Below are positions 40,632 to 53,164 of a stretch of DNA of 64,000 bases, piece by piece. The notes below the pieces were generated by a model that saw only the letters and a list, made by a program, of their open reading frames with translations, did no database searches and was not told the origin of the DNA. Location of the stretch: the NCBI RefSeq assembly GCF_023074175.1, contig NZ_JADPKS010000051.1, positions 1 through 64,000 of the forward strand. Reading direction: 5' to 3'. Each line of letters begins with the position of its first letter. Position 1 is the first letter of the stretch. Both the position numbers and the translations under genes were made by a program. The stretch comes from Bradyrhizobium sp. 139. GTDB taxonomy: Bacteria; Pseudomonadota; Alphaproteobacteria; Rhizobiales; Xanthobacteraceae.

Positions 40632-40837
40632 TTTTGGCAATCCCTTCATAGTCTTGGCTCGAACTTCTCAAGGTCCTGCGTGTCTGCGCTGGCCGTCGAT
40701 GGCGCTTGTCGGTGGACCCGCGGCATAGTCAGCCGGCGCCCGAATCGTCTAGGCCTGCCAGGATCAAGAGGATCCCTTCACCTTTTTCGACTTTTCCGGG
40801 GATTCCCCTGCCGTTGGACAATCGAGGAAGGCCAGAC

Positions 40838-41137
40838 ATGGCGAAGAAGGCAGCCGCTCCCGCCACCATCACGCTCAAGCACCTCGCCGCTGACATCGCG
40901 GAGAGCCAGGACCTCTCGAAGAAGCGCGCCGAAGCCGTCCTCACCGACATGGTCGACCTGATCACCAGGCACCTCAAGAAGGGCGACCGTGTCCGCATCG
41001 TCGGTCTCGGCATCCTTCAGGTCCGCAAGCGCGCCGCCCGCACCGGTCGCAATCCCGCGACCGGCGAGCCGATCCACATCAAGGCCAGCAAGAAGGTCGC
41101 GTTCCGCCCGGTCAAGGAACTGAAAGAGGCGATCTAG
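40838..41137 (+). CDS. HU family DNA-binding protein
   Basis: A 99-aa nucleoid protein of the HU/IHF family. It starts AKKAAAPATITLKHLAADIA and carries GDRVRIVGLGILQVRKRAAR and the hallmark GRNPATGEPIHIKASKKVAF that forms the DNA-clasping arm. The N-terminal Lys/Ala lead is slightly longer than in classic HU. It stands alone, 206 bp after tRNA-Asp, and is followed by a terminator. The lon gene, often adjacent to an HU gene, is 12 kb away in the opposite direction. Confidence 0.93.
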   Translation: MAKKAAAPATITLKHLAADIAESQDLSKKRAEAVLTDMVDLITRHLKKGDRVRIVGLGILQVRKRAARTGRNPATGEPIHIKASKKVAFRPVKELKEAI

Positions 41138-41175
41138 CAGCTTACGCTTCGTTAAGCCTGATCCGGCCGCGGTCC

Positions 41176-41197
41176 GGCCGCAACGCGGCCCGCTTTT
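41176..41197 (+). terminator. Rho-independent terminator after the HU gene
   Basis: The stem ggccgc/gcggcc with a 3-base loop (aac) is followed by cgctttt, 39 bp after the HU stop codon. Confidence 0.6.
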
Positions 41198-41242
41198 CTG
41201 GTATACCGCCAGCTTCCCTCAGGCCCGGCGGTTTGACCAGAA

Positions 41243-42493
41243 ATGTCCTTCCTCACCTTCACGCATACCGTGACCGAGCGCTTCCTGCGCTACGTCACCA
41301 TCGACACCCAGTCCGATCCGGAATCCCCGGCCTCGCCCTCGACCGAGAAGCAGAAAGACCTCGGCCGCGTGCTCGCCGCGGAGTTGAAAGCGATCGGCAT
41401 CGCGGACGCCCATCTCGACGACTACGGCTACGTCTACGGAACGATCCCGGCCAACACCGACAAGAAGGTGCCGGTGATCTGCTTCTGCTCGCACATGGAC
41501 ACCTCGCCCGACTGCTCGGGCAAGGACGTCAAGCCGCAGGTGGTGAAGAATTATCGCGGCGGCGATATCACGCTGCCCGGCGACACCAGCCAGATGATCC
41601 GCTTCGCCGAGCATCCCGCGCTGAAGAACCAGATCGGCAACGACATCATCACCACGGACGGCACCACGCTGCTGGGGGCCGACAACAAGGCCGGCGTCGC
41701 CGAGATCATGGATGCCGCGTATTTCTTCGTCAACAACCCCGACGTGAAGCACGGCACCATCAAGATCCTGTTCACGCCGGACGAGGAGATCGGCCGCGGC
41801 GTCGACAATGTCGACCTGAAGAAGCTCGGCGCCGATTTCGGCTACACCATGGACGGCGAGAGCGCCGGCTGCGTCGAGGACGAGACTTTCTCGGCCGACG
41901 GGGCCACCATCACCATCAACGGCGTCAGCGCCCATCCCGGCTATGCCAAGGGCAAGATGGAGCACGCGATCAAGATCGCGGCCGCCATCGTCGAGCGTCT
42001 GCCCAAGGAAGGCTGCTCGCCGGAGACGACCTCGGGCAAGCAGGGCTTTCTGCATCCGATCGGCATCGAGGGCGCGCTGGAGCAGGCAACGCTCTCCTTC
42101 ATCGTCCGCGACTTCACCGAGGAAGGGCTGAAGGAGAAGGAAGTCCTGCTCGAGAACATCGTCAGGGACGTGATAAAGGACTATCCGCGCTCGACCTACA
42201 AGTTCGAGGTGAGGGAGCAATACCGCAATATGAAGCAGGTGATCGACCGTCACCCGCACATCCTCGAATACGCCGTCGAGGCGATCCGCCGCGCCGGCCT
42301 GCGCCCGATGCGCACAGCGATCCGCGGCGGCACCGACGGCTCACGGCTGTCCTTCATGGGCCTGCCCTGCCCCAACATCTTTGCCGGCGAGCACGCGTTT
42401 CATTCGCGGCTCGAATGGGTCAGCCGGCAGGACATGGAGAAGGCGGTGCAGACGATCGTGCATCTCGCCATGATCTGGGAAGAGAAGGCGTAG
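41243..42493 (+). CDS. pepT: Peptidase T (tripeptide aminopeptidase)
   Basis: A 416-aa dinuclear zinc peptidase of family M20B that removes the N-terminal residue from tripeptides in the cytoplasm. Metal and catalytic motifs are CSHMDTSPD (His and catalytic Asp), TTLLGADNKAGVAEI (bridging Asp), TPDEEIGRG (catalytic and metal Glu) and the C-terminal NIFAGEHAFHSRLEWVS with the last His ligand. IRGGTDGSRLSFMGLPCPN is also typical. Length matches the family (about 410 aa). It appears monocistronic. Confidence 0.95.
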   Translation: MSFLTFTHTVTERFLRYVTIDTQSDPESPASPSTEKQKDLGRVLAAELKAIGIADAHLDDYGYVYGTIPANTDKKVPVICFCSHMDTSPDCSGKDVKPQVVKNYRGGDITLPGDTSQMIRFAEHPALKNQIGNDIITTDGTTLLGADNKAGVAEIMDAAYFFVNNPDVKHGTIKILFTPDEEIGRGVDNVDLKKLGADFGYTMDGESAGCVEDETFSADGATITINGVSAHPGYAKGKMEHAIKIAAAIVERLPKEGCSPETTSGKQGFLHPIGIEGALEQATLSFIVRDFTEEGLKEKEVLLENIVRDVIKDYPRSTYKFEVREQYRNMKQVIDRHPHILEYAVEAIRRAGLRPMRTAIRGGTDGSRLSFMGLPCPNIFAGEHAFHSRLEWVSRQDMEKAVQTIVHLAMIWEEKA

Positions 42494-42543
42494 CACCTGT
42501 CTTGATACCTCTCTTGGAGGCGATGTGGCCGGGCTTGCTCCGG

Positions 42544-42588
42544 CCATCATCTTGAGAGCCATCATCTTGGGAGCCATCATCTTGGGAG
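42544..42588. repeat. Three tandem 15-bp repeats
   Basis: Three consecutive units of the type ccatcatcttgggag, the first with one mismatch, lie between the pepT stop and the end of the convergent membrane-protein gene. They are non-coding on both strands as far as I can tell. Confidence 0.7.
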
Positions 42589-43482
42589 CTACGGCACCGG
42601 CATGGAGCGAGGGCTGCGATGGAAGCGGTTCGAGCTCGCCATCCAGTTCGGCAGCGGCTTGCCATCGCGGTGCCGCCCGCCGGCAGCCGCCGCAGCCCAG
42701 GCCACCGCAGCGCCGATCAGGGCCGCTGCAGCCACCGAGAAGGCGACGATGACCGAGTTGCGCCGCGCGCGGTTGATTGCCGTCCGCGCATCCGCGATCA
42801 GGGCGTCGACCCGACGTTCGGACTCGGCCGCCGCCAATCCTGTCAGCGCGGAGACCTGCTGCACGAGGTAGTTGCGATCGTCCGTACTGACGCCGCTATG
42901 GCTCGATGACGTCATCAGGATGCGTCCGGCTTCGGCGCGGGCGTCCCGCATGTCGGTGTTGGGAGGCCGCCGCGGCGCGCGGAACAGCTTGTCGAGCTCG
43001 TAGCTCAACAGCGGCTCGGCGGAGGTCGCATTCCCGGACGAGTTGCGCATCGACGAACGGTCGACCGCGGCCGCGCTGATGATCGCCAGCAGCGCCGCGC
43101 CGATCAAGACGGCGAGAGCCCAGGACGTCAACCCATGAAGCCCATCGCGCCGCTCGCCGTCGTCCTCGATCGTGGCCAGCGCAGGTGCCGGCCGCGCTGT
43201 CCGGCCGGCGATGTAGCCGCCGAAGCCGAAGCTGATGATCGCCTGGATCATCAAATAGAGCCCCGACAGCAGCGCCAGCGCAGCCGATGCATCGCGCCAG
43301 GTCGGTGAAGCCGAGCTGACACCCAGGCCAATGGCGACGCCAAAGCTGACCAGGATGAACGACATCGCGCCCGCGGCCAAAGCGCCGGCGATGACGGAGC
43401 TCCACTGGATGCTCCGGCGTTCCTCGGCGGCTGCGAGTCCGCCTTCCATCAGGTTGTCCTGCACCAGAGTTTCGATCGCCAT
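42589..43482 (-). CDS. Four-helix membrane protein of unknown function
   Basis: A 297-aa protein with three hydrophobic segments in the first half (residues about 28-55, 66-95, 117-141) and a fourth near residues 240-268. The cytoplasm- or periplasm-exposed part between helices three and four is polar and mentions no catalytic motif I know. Gly-rich helices (VIAGALAAGAMSFILVSFG; IISFGFGGYIAGR) resemble small-residue packing motifs of stress-related membrane proteins, but I cannot name a family. It is followed upstream by the 24-aa microprotein gene on the same strand, 10 bp away, which suggests a two-gene unit. Confidence 0.7.
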   Translation of the reverse strand: MAIETLVQDNLMEGGLAAAEERRSIQWSSVIAGALAAGAMSFILVSFGVAIGLGVSSASPTWRDASAALALLSGLYLMIQAIISFGFGGYIAGRTARPAPALATIEDDGERRDGLHGLTSWALAVLIGAALLAIISAAAVDRSSMRNSSGNATSAEPLLSYELDKLFRAPRRPPNTDMRDARAEAGRILMTSSSHSGVSTDDRNYLVQQVSALTGLAAAESERRVDALIADARTAINRARRNSVIVAFSVAAAALIGAAVAWAAAAAGGRHRDGKPLPNWMASSNRFHRSPRSMPVP

Positions 43483-43492
43483 CGCAGCTCTC

Positions 43493-43567
43493 TCAGCGCA
43501 GGCCGAAGAACGACAAGATCGCCATGATCACGACGATCAAGCCGATGAGATAGATCAATCCATCCAT
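43493..43567 (-). CDS. 24-aa hydrophobic microprotein
   Basis: A 25-codon reading frame starting ATG GAT GGA and ending TGA. It encodes a nearly uninterrupted membrane helix, MDGLIYLIGLIVVI, continuing into MAILSFFGLR. A strong ribosome site (gaggaggacgg) lies just upstream. The start, stop, ribosome site and helix composition together make it very likely to be real. It lies 10 bp upstream of the four-helix membrane protein in the same direction. I believe similar short proteins occur in other alphaproteobacteria, but cannot verify it here. Confidence 0.7.
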   Translation of the reverse strand: MDGLIYLIGLIVVIMAILSFFGLR

Positions 43568-43819
43568 GGTCCGTCCTCCTCAACCATTCCTGTCAAACAT
43601 TCTTGGTCGCTAATCAGGAGGAATGAGGAACGTTCCTAATTCGGCATCCCCAGGGAACGAACCGGGGCGATGTGGATTATCTGCTCAAGTCCCAAGGATG
43701 AAGATTGTGAGCACAAAGGCCTCAGCCGGTCAGCCCCGGGCTGGGCCTTTCCGTTTGCACCGCCCAATCTGTCCCCTCCTTGTCCTATGTTAACGACGCC
43801 GGTGCCGCGATCATCAAAG

Positions 43820-44101
43820 ATGCGATTCGGGGCGGAACCTCCAGATGGGGAGCACCGCGTGGATCGCAGAACGGCGTGCCTGCATCAGGCGAATGCATTC
43901 CGGGAGAAGGCGATCGCTGATCCCGAGCACCACGACCAATGGATCGATGAAGCCATTAAATGGCTGGAACGGGCAATGGAAGCCAGCTATCACGCCGTCA
44001 TTACGGTTGAGGCTGACGACACTTGCTGTGCTCCGGAGCCGGCCCGCACAGCGGCGATCGAGACCTTCGCCTCACGCCCGCGCGTCATCGCGCGCCAATG
44101 A
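43820..44101 (+). CDS. Small protein of unknown function
   Basis: A 93-aa hydrophilic protein from Met at 43820; the frame is open further upstream with less protein-like composition, and Met at 43787 is an alternative start. The segment HDQWIDEAIKWLERAMEAS looks like an amphipathic helix. No domain is recognised. The following metal-efflux genes are 120 bp downstream and not obviously related. Confidence 0.45.
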   Translation: MRFGAEPPDGEHRVDRRTACLHQANAFREKAIADPEHHDQWIDEAIKWLERAMEASYHAVITVEADDTCCAPEPARTAAIETFASRPRVIARQ

Positions 44102-44133
44102 AAAGCGGTCACAACGCACGCGCTGCTGCGGCA

Positions 44134-44155
44134 ATTGTTCCACGGACGAAACAAT
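44134..44155. promoter_or_regulatory. Inverted repeat ahead of the metal-efflux genes
   Basis: The arms attgttcc and gaaacaat (one mismatch) are separated by 6 bp and lie about 70 bp upstream of the small HxCHxC protein that leads the efflux operon. This could be an operator for a metal-responsive regulator. No regulator gene is adjacent. Confidence 0.3.
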
Positions 44156-44221
44156 GTTGCGGGTCGACACTGTTCCCACCCCTATGTTAGGCCGGGCGCA
44201 GACCGCAACCAGAGTGACGTC

Positions 44222-44584
44222 GTGCTCGCGAACCGCCAAGCCTCAGGATCTTGCCGCCCGCCCAACTGGCGCGGGCTGCTGTCTGTGCTGATCGCGGTTG
44301 TCTATCTGCTCGCGGGCGCGCTGCACGGCCTGCACGACATCGACGTCACCACGCCCGGCGGCGGCTCGGAGATCGCCGCGGTCCTTGATGGCTCCGCCGG
44401 CCACGGCGACTACAAGACAATCGGCGGCCATCATTGCCATGGCTGCTTCTCGGTGACGGTGGCGCAGCCGACGCCGCCGGCCGCATCGAGCGCGCTCGTG
44501 TCTGCATCGAGCCCGCAACATGCACCCCGGCTCACCGGAATTATCCCCGATACCGACTCCCCGCCTCCCAAGCATATTGCCTGA
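44222..44584 (+). CDS. Small membrane-anchored metal-site protein leading the czc-type operon
   Basis: A 120-aa protein if it starts at the GTG at 44222; an in-frame ATG at 44135 would add 29 residues. It has an N-terminal membrane segment (LLSVLIAVVYLLAGALHGLH), then a polar part with GGHHCHGCFSVTV, a His/Cys cluster suited to metal binding. Its position directly ahead of an outer-membrane factor, adaptor and RND pump is like that of CzcI- or DUF2946-type proteins, which accompany heavy-metal efflux. The family assignment is tentative. Confidence 0.6.
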   Translation: MLANRQASGSCRPPNWRGLLSVLIAVVYLLAGALHGLHDIDVTTPGGGSEIAAVLDGSAGHGDYKTIGGHHCHGCFSVTVAQPTPPAASSALVSASSPQHAPRLTGIIPDTDSPPPKHIA

Positions 44585-44639
44585 ACGGATTGGTCGGGTG
44601 CCCCGCGCCCATTAGGTTCATCCTTCACAGGTCGGTTTC

Positions 44640-45907
44640 ATGTTTCGCAGGGGAATGGCCGCGCGCCTGACGTGCGCGGCAGCGTGTCTGATTGCCGGAT
44701 TGGCGCTTGCTCCGTCTCACGGCCAGACTTTGACCATGCGCGCCGCGCTGTCGCGCGCGCTGACTGCGAGCCCGCGGCTCACCGCAGCGGAGCGCGACGT
44801 CGGCATCGCCACGGGCCAGCGCATCCAGGCCGGCGCCCTGCTCAATCCGGAACTGTCCTATGAACAGGACAATTCGTTCGGGTCGGGCATCTATCGCGGC
44901 ACAAAATCGGCCGAGACCACGGTTCAGATCAGCCAGGCCTTCGAGCTGTTCGGCAAGCGCGACGCGCGGATTGCCGCGGGCGTCGCCGGCGTCGAGGTCG
45001 CCGCGATCCAGCGCAAGGCCGTCAGGCTCGAGGTGCTGTCCGAGACTGCCATCGCTTTTCTGAGCGTGCTCGGCGCGCAGCGCCGCATCCAGATCCTCGA
45101 CGAGCAGATTGCGGCAATCGACCGGCTGACGCCGCTGTTGCGCCGCCGCGTCGAGGCCGGCGCCTCCTCGCCGGCTGAGACCGGCCGCGCCGAAGTCGCC
45201 TCCGCCTTGGTCAAGGCGGACCGCGAACGCTTCAAGGCAACCCTGGCCAGCGCCCGGCGCGAGCTTGCGGTGCTGATGGGCGATCCCGCGCCGAAATTCG
45301 GCGAAGTCTCCGGCCGGCTCGACACGGGACGGCCACCCATGTTCCAGTCCGTGGTCGCCGCCATCGACGCCAATCCCCAACTGGCGCGCTGGACCGCGGT
45401 GTATGCGCAGCGCAACGCGGAGCTGTTGCTGGCGCGGCTCAAGCCCTATCCCGACGTGCGGATCGCCGCCGGTTGGCGTCACTTCAACGAAACCAATGAC
45501 GATGCGGCGCGCATCACCGTCTCGGTGCCGATCCCCGTGTTCGATCAGAACCAGGGCAACATCCTTTCGGCGCAGGAAAGCCTCACCAAGACCAAGGCCG
45601 AGCGCGAGGCCAACCGCAACACGTTGATCGTGGTCGCCGGCCGCGCCTACGATTCGCTCCAGGGCTCGCTGCGCGAGCTCGCGCTGCTGCGCGACACCGC
45701 GATTCCGAAGGCGACCGAAGCGTCGGAAGCGATCGCGCAGGGCTACGGCCAGGGCCGCTTCACCCTGCTCGAAGTGCTCGACGCCCAGGCGAGCGTCGCG
45801 CAAGCGCGGCTGCGCGAGCAGGAGGCGCTCCAAAACTTCCACGCGGGTGTTGCGACCATCGAAGGCCTCGTCGGCAATCCCTTTGCGCTGGCGCGGGAGA
45901 GCGCACG

Positions 45908-45911
<4 letters not shown>
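44640..45911 (+). CDS. TolC-family outer-membrane factor of a metal efflux system (CzcC-like)
   Basis: A 423-aa outer-membrane efflux protein. The signal peptide (residues 1 to about 28) ends SHGQ. The OEP domain repeats follow, with AALSRALTASPRLTAAERDV near the N-terminus, NPELSYEQDN, and the second repeat QGYGQGRFTLLEVLDAQASV near the C-terminus. It forms the exit duct for the neighbouring RND pump. Its stop overlaps the adaptor start by 4 bp (ATGA). Confidence 0.92.
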
Positions 45912-50090
<4,179 letters not shown>

Positions 50091-50092
50091 AT

Positions 50093-51061
50093 TTGAGCAG
50101 CCACGACCATCACGGTCATCGCCACCACGATCATGGCGGCCAGGCGCATGGTCATGGTCACGACCACGGCCACGCCCATGTCCATGCTCCCGCAAATTTC
50201 GGCAAGGCGTTCACGATCAGCATATCGCTCAACGCAGCGCTGGTCGTGGCCGAAGCGGTCTATGGCTATATCGGCAACTCCACTGCCCTGCTCGCGGACG
50301 CCGGCCATAATCTCAGCGACGTGCTCGGCCTCGTCGTGGCCTGGGGCGCATCGATTGCGGCAAGGCGCGCGCCGAGCGGCCGCTTCACCTATGGCTTTCG
50401 CGCCTCCACCATCCTGGCAGCGCTGGCGAACGCCGTGTTCCTGCTGGTCGCAACCGGTGCGATCGGCTGGGAGGCGATTTTGCGGCTGCGCGAGCCGGAG
50501 CCGGTCGCGGGCATCACGGTGATGGTGGTCGCCGGCATCGGCATCCTCGTCAACGGCTTCACCGCCCTGCTGTTCGCGCGCGGACGCAAGGACGACATCA
50601 ACATCGAGGGCGCCTATCTGCACATGGCGGCCGACGCTGCGGTCTCGCTCGGCGTGGTGGTTTCGGCGGCGCTGATCATCTGGACCGGCTGGCTCTGGCT
50701 CGATCCCGTCACCAGCCTCATCATCTGCGTCACCATCCTCTGGAGCACCACCAGCCTGCTGCGCGGCTCCATCGACATGTCGATGGCGGCGGCGCCCAAG
50801 GGCACTGACCTTGCGGCGATCAGGGCCTTTTTGCTCGCGCGTCCCGGTGTTGCCGCGATCCACGATCTCCACGTCTGGCCGATCTCGACCACAGAGACGG
50901 CGCTGACCTGTCATCTGGTCATGCCCGCCGGCGCCGGCGACGTGTTCCTGATGGAGACGGCACAGAAGCTGAAGGCGTCGTTCCGCATCGGCCACACCAC
51001 GCTTCAGGTGGAGACGCATCCCGACAATGGCTGCGCGCTGGCGCCGGATGATGTGGTGTGA
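50093..51061 (+). CDS. Cation diffusion facilitator (CzcD/ZitB-like)
   Basis: A 322-aa inner-membrane zinc-type exporter with six helices. It starts at a TTG, 2 bp after the pump gene. The N-terminus is extremely His-rich: fourteen His between residues 4 and 31. The metal site motif NSTALLADAGHNLSDVLGLVVAW (HNLSD in helix 2) and the helix 5 site LHMAADAAVSLGVVVSA identify the family, with a C-terminal domain of the usual ferredoxin-like fold. It probably feeds or complements the Czc-type pump. Confidence 0.93.
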   Translation: MSSHDHHGHRHHDHGGQAHGHGHDHGHAHVHAPANFGKAFTISISLNAALVVAEAVYGYIGNSTALLADAGHNLSDVLGLVVAWGASIAARRAPSGRFTYGFRASTILAALANAVFLLVATGAIGWEAILRLREPEPVAGITVMVVAGIGILVNGFTALLFARGRKDDINIEGAYLHMAADAAVSLGVVVSAALIIWTGWLWLDPVTSLIICVTILWSTTSLLRGSIDMSMAAAPKGTDLAAIRAFLLARPGVAAIHDLHVWPISTTETALTCHLVMPAGAGDVFLMETAQKLKASFRIGHTTLQVETHPDNGCALAPDDVV

Positions 51062-51090
51062 GGCCGTATTGGCTTGGCCCCAATTTCCGG

Positions 51091-51232
51091 CGTCGTTCCG
51101 GACAAGCGCGCCCAAAGCGCGCGTAGATCCGGACCCATAAGCACAGGACGTGGTTTGGCGAAGACTCGGGGTTGCAGCTTGACGCTACAACCACTCCCCG
51201 GGGTATGGATCCCGGCCTTCGCCGGGACGACA
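51091..51232. repeat. Dispersed palindromic repeats between the CDF and methyltransferase genes
   Basis: The non-coding 222-bp stretch contains two palindromic pieces. TCCGGA (51097) and TCCGGA (51128) enclose two GCGCGC-type blocks. A perfect hairpin CCCGGC-CTTC-GCCGGG lies at 51211-51226 inside the longer motif ggatcccggccttcgccggg. I recognise the latter as a frequent intergenic repeat in Bradyrhizobium-like genomes. Confidence 0.55.
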
Positions 51233-51283
51233 CTGAATGTTTGGCAAACAGCTTACATACAGCAACGTTCAAACAGCAGCGCC

Positions 51284-52144
51284 TTACGCCGCGTTCGCCG
51301 TCACGATCCAGATCGCGCCCTGCAACACCACGCTCTGCCCCTTCAGGAACGGCGCGAGCATCTCGCGGATCGAGGCTTTTGCGGCCTGGTACGTCTCCGG
51401 CGGATGGCCCTGGAGCGCGCGGCTGGCGGGACCGATCTGGAGCGAGCCGTCGACCGCGGCTTCGAGACCACCGCCGATCGCGATGTCCATCGCGAGATTG
51501 TGCGGCTCCATCGCCACGTCGACGAAGCCGGCGCCCTTGAGGATGCGCACCACGCGCTCTTCGGATGCGAAGGCAAACGGGCCCGGCTCTTCCGGCCCGA
51601 CCGGCGGCATTTTCGGGACGTGTTTGTAGACCGCCGTCAGCGGCGCCATCATCCAGGGGTTTTCCTTCGGCTCGCGCCAGCAGGCAAACGCCAGCCGTCC
51701 CGACGGTTTCAGCGCGCGACGGAGGTTCGTGAAGGACGCGACCGGATCGGCGAAGAACATCACGCCGAAACGCGAGGCCAGCAGATCAAAACTCGCCGGC
51801 TCGAACGGATGCACCGTCGCATCCGCCAGCACGAAATCGAGCGGCAGGCCTTTTGGCGCCAGCATGCGTGCCTGCGACAGCATCGGGTCGGAAACGTCGA
51901 GGCCGAGCGCAAAGCCATCAGGCGCGACCGCCTTCGCGAACGCGAACGTCGTCGCACCGGAGCCGCAGCCGACATCGAGGACGCGTTCGCCCGGCCTCGG
52001 CCTGGCGCGGTCGATCAGCACGTCGGCAATGGGTCCAAGCAGGCTTTCCTGCGCCGCGTGGCGATCGGCCCAGCGCTGCCCGCCCGGCCCGTTCCAGTAG
52101 GCGATCTGGTCGGCATTGGGTTCGTGGCCAGTAGCGCTGCCCAT
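51284..52144 (-). CDS. Class I SAM-dependent methyltransferase
   Basis: A 286-aa methyltransferase of the UbiE/Methyltransf_11-25 type. RVLDVGCGSGATTFAFAKAV is the glycine-rich SAM loop and GLDVSDPMLSQARML the acidic loop; motif II is FDLLASRFGVMFFADPVASF, and LKPSGRLAFACWRE is motif III. The N-terminus (NADQIAYWNGPGGQRWADRH) is typical of a subfamily of unknown substrate. It stands alone, convergent with the CDF gene. Confidence 0.88.
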   Translation of the reverse strand: MGSATGHEPNADQIAYWNGPGGQRWADRHAAQESLLGPIADVLIDRARPRPGERVLDVGCGSGATTFAFAKAVAPDGFALGLDVSDPMLSQARMLAPKGLPLDFVLADATVHPFEPASFDLLASRFGVMFFADPVASFTNLRRALKPSGRLAFACWREPKENPWMMAPLTAVYKHVPKMPPVGPEEPGPFAFASEERVVRILKGAGFVDVAMEPHNLAMDIAIGGGLEAAVDGSLQIGPASRALQGHPPETYQAAKASIREMLAPFLKGQSVVLQGAIWIVTANAA

Positions 52145-52363
52145 TATTCCTCTCCAATATTGTCAAGACGAATGTCATGTGACTGCATCCTGTCCAGTTC
52201 AACGCGTCGACTTCGGACCAAGACCGGCAGACGAGGGAACATTACCAGAGCCGCCGCGGTGTGTGCGCATTACAGCCGCATTGGTTTCACCGAACGGCCA
52301 CATCAGAATCAGACGCCAACCAGATTTGGTCGATAGTCTTCCCGTTCCTCAAACCGGAAAGGC

Positions 52364-52726
52364 ATGACCATGCGCAGCTTCACGGTATCCGTCATCGTTG
52401 CAGCTCTCTCCATCGGAACGCCGGCTCTCGTGCAGGCACAGAAACCTTCTTCGCAACCGGGCACCGAGTCTCAGTCCGATCAGTCCAAGACAGTGATACG
52501 GAGCATAGAGGTCGTCGATGTCAAGGAATTGCAGCCGGCAGTGCGCGCGAAGGTCGATGAAATCGTGGCGCATACAAGCGACGAAGACATACAGTCGCTT
52601 CGGAAGTCTATCGACGCCACGCCGCAGGCTGCGTCCGTCCTTAAGGCCAAGGGCTTGAATTCGTCGCAAGTCGTCGCGATCAACATCGCGGACGGCGTCC
52701 TGACGATGTTCACCAAGACCGCCTGA
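52364..52726 (+). CDS. Small secreted protein of unknown function
   Basis: A 120-aa protein with a Sec signal peptide (RSFTVSVIVAALSIGTPALVQAQ, cleaved near residue 26 after VQA). A polar mature part follows. It includes an amphipathic region with IVAHTSDEDIQSLRKSIDAT. It contains no Cys and no known domain. An alternative start is Met at 52370. It stands alone. Confidence 0.7.
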   Translation: MTMRSFTVSVIVAALSIGTPALVQAQKPSSQPGTESQSDQSKTVIRSIEVVDVKELQPAVRAKVDEIVAHTSDEDIQSLRKSIDATPQAASVLKAKGLNSSQVVAINIADGVLTMFTKTA

Positions 52727-53046
52727 GACCGGGCGGGAGGTCTCGTCGAAGTGCTGCGGCGGCGGGCGGGCACGAACATCGCCTCCTCGTCGCGAAGGGG
52801 CGTTGAAATCGATCCTGCTCCGATGACAGATTCGCACTGCAAAAAAGGGAATGCCCTGGCAGCGGGACCTGCCGGGGGGGTTCTTGTGCGACGCGAACAA
52901 AGCGGTCAAATGCTCACAGCATTTGGCCAAGGGGCCGCTGTCAACATTCCGTCGGACACCTGCTCCGCGCCCAATTGCCTGGGGCAGAACTACGACGCGT
53001 ACGGCCCTTGCTCCAACACCCGCCGCGGGGCTAAAGAGACGCTGTG
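52727..53046. other. Non-coding stretch before tRNA-Val
   Basis: 320 bp with no reading frame I can support on either strand. It presumably contains the promoter of tRNA-Val; a weak TTGCTC/TAAAGA pair ends about 9 bp before the tRNA. A short inverted repeat gagacc/ggtctc just after the preceding stop codon could be part of a weak terminator. Confidence 0.4.
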
Positions 53047-53123
53047 GGGCGGTTAGCTCAGCTGGTTAGAGCATCTCGTTTACACCGAGAGGGTCCGCGG
53101 TTCGAATCCGTGACCGCCCACCA
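53047..53123 (+). tRNA. tRNA-Val (anticodon TAC)
   Basis: A 77-nt cloverleaf with acceptor stem gggcggt/accgccc, D-arm tagctcagctggttaga, anticodon loop ttTACac in stem tctcg/cgaga, T-arm ggttcgaatcc and encoded CCA. Confidence 0.97.
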
Positions 53124-53164
53124 GCCTTCGACCGCTTCGCGAGCTTCGGTTTGGCAAGCCGGGC

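Noticed and set aside
52349-52930. A 193-codon minus-strand open frame
   Set aside because: It lies antisense to the secreted small protein gene, which has a signal peptide and start context; this frame has neither.
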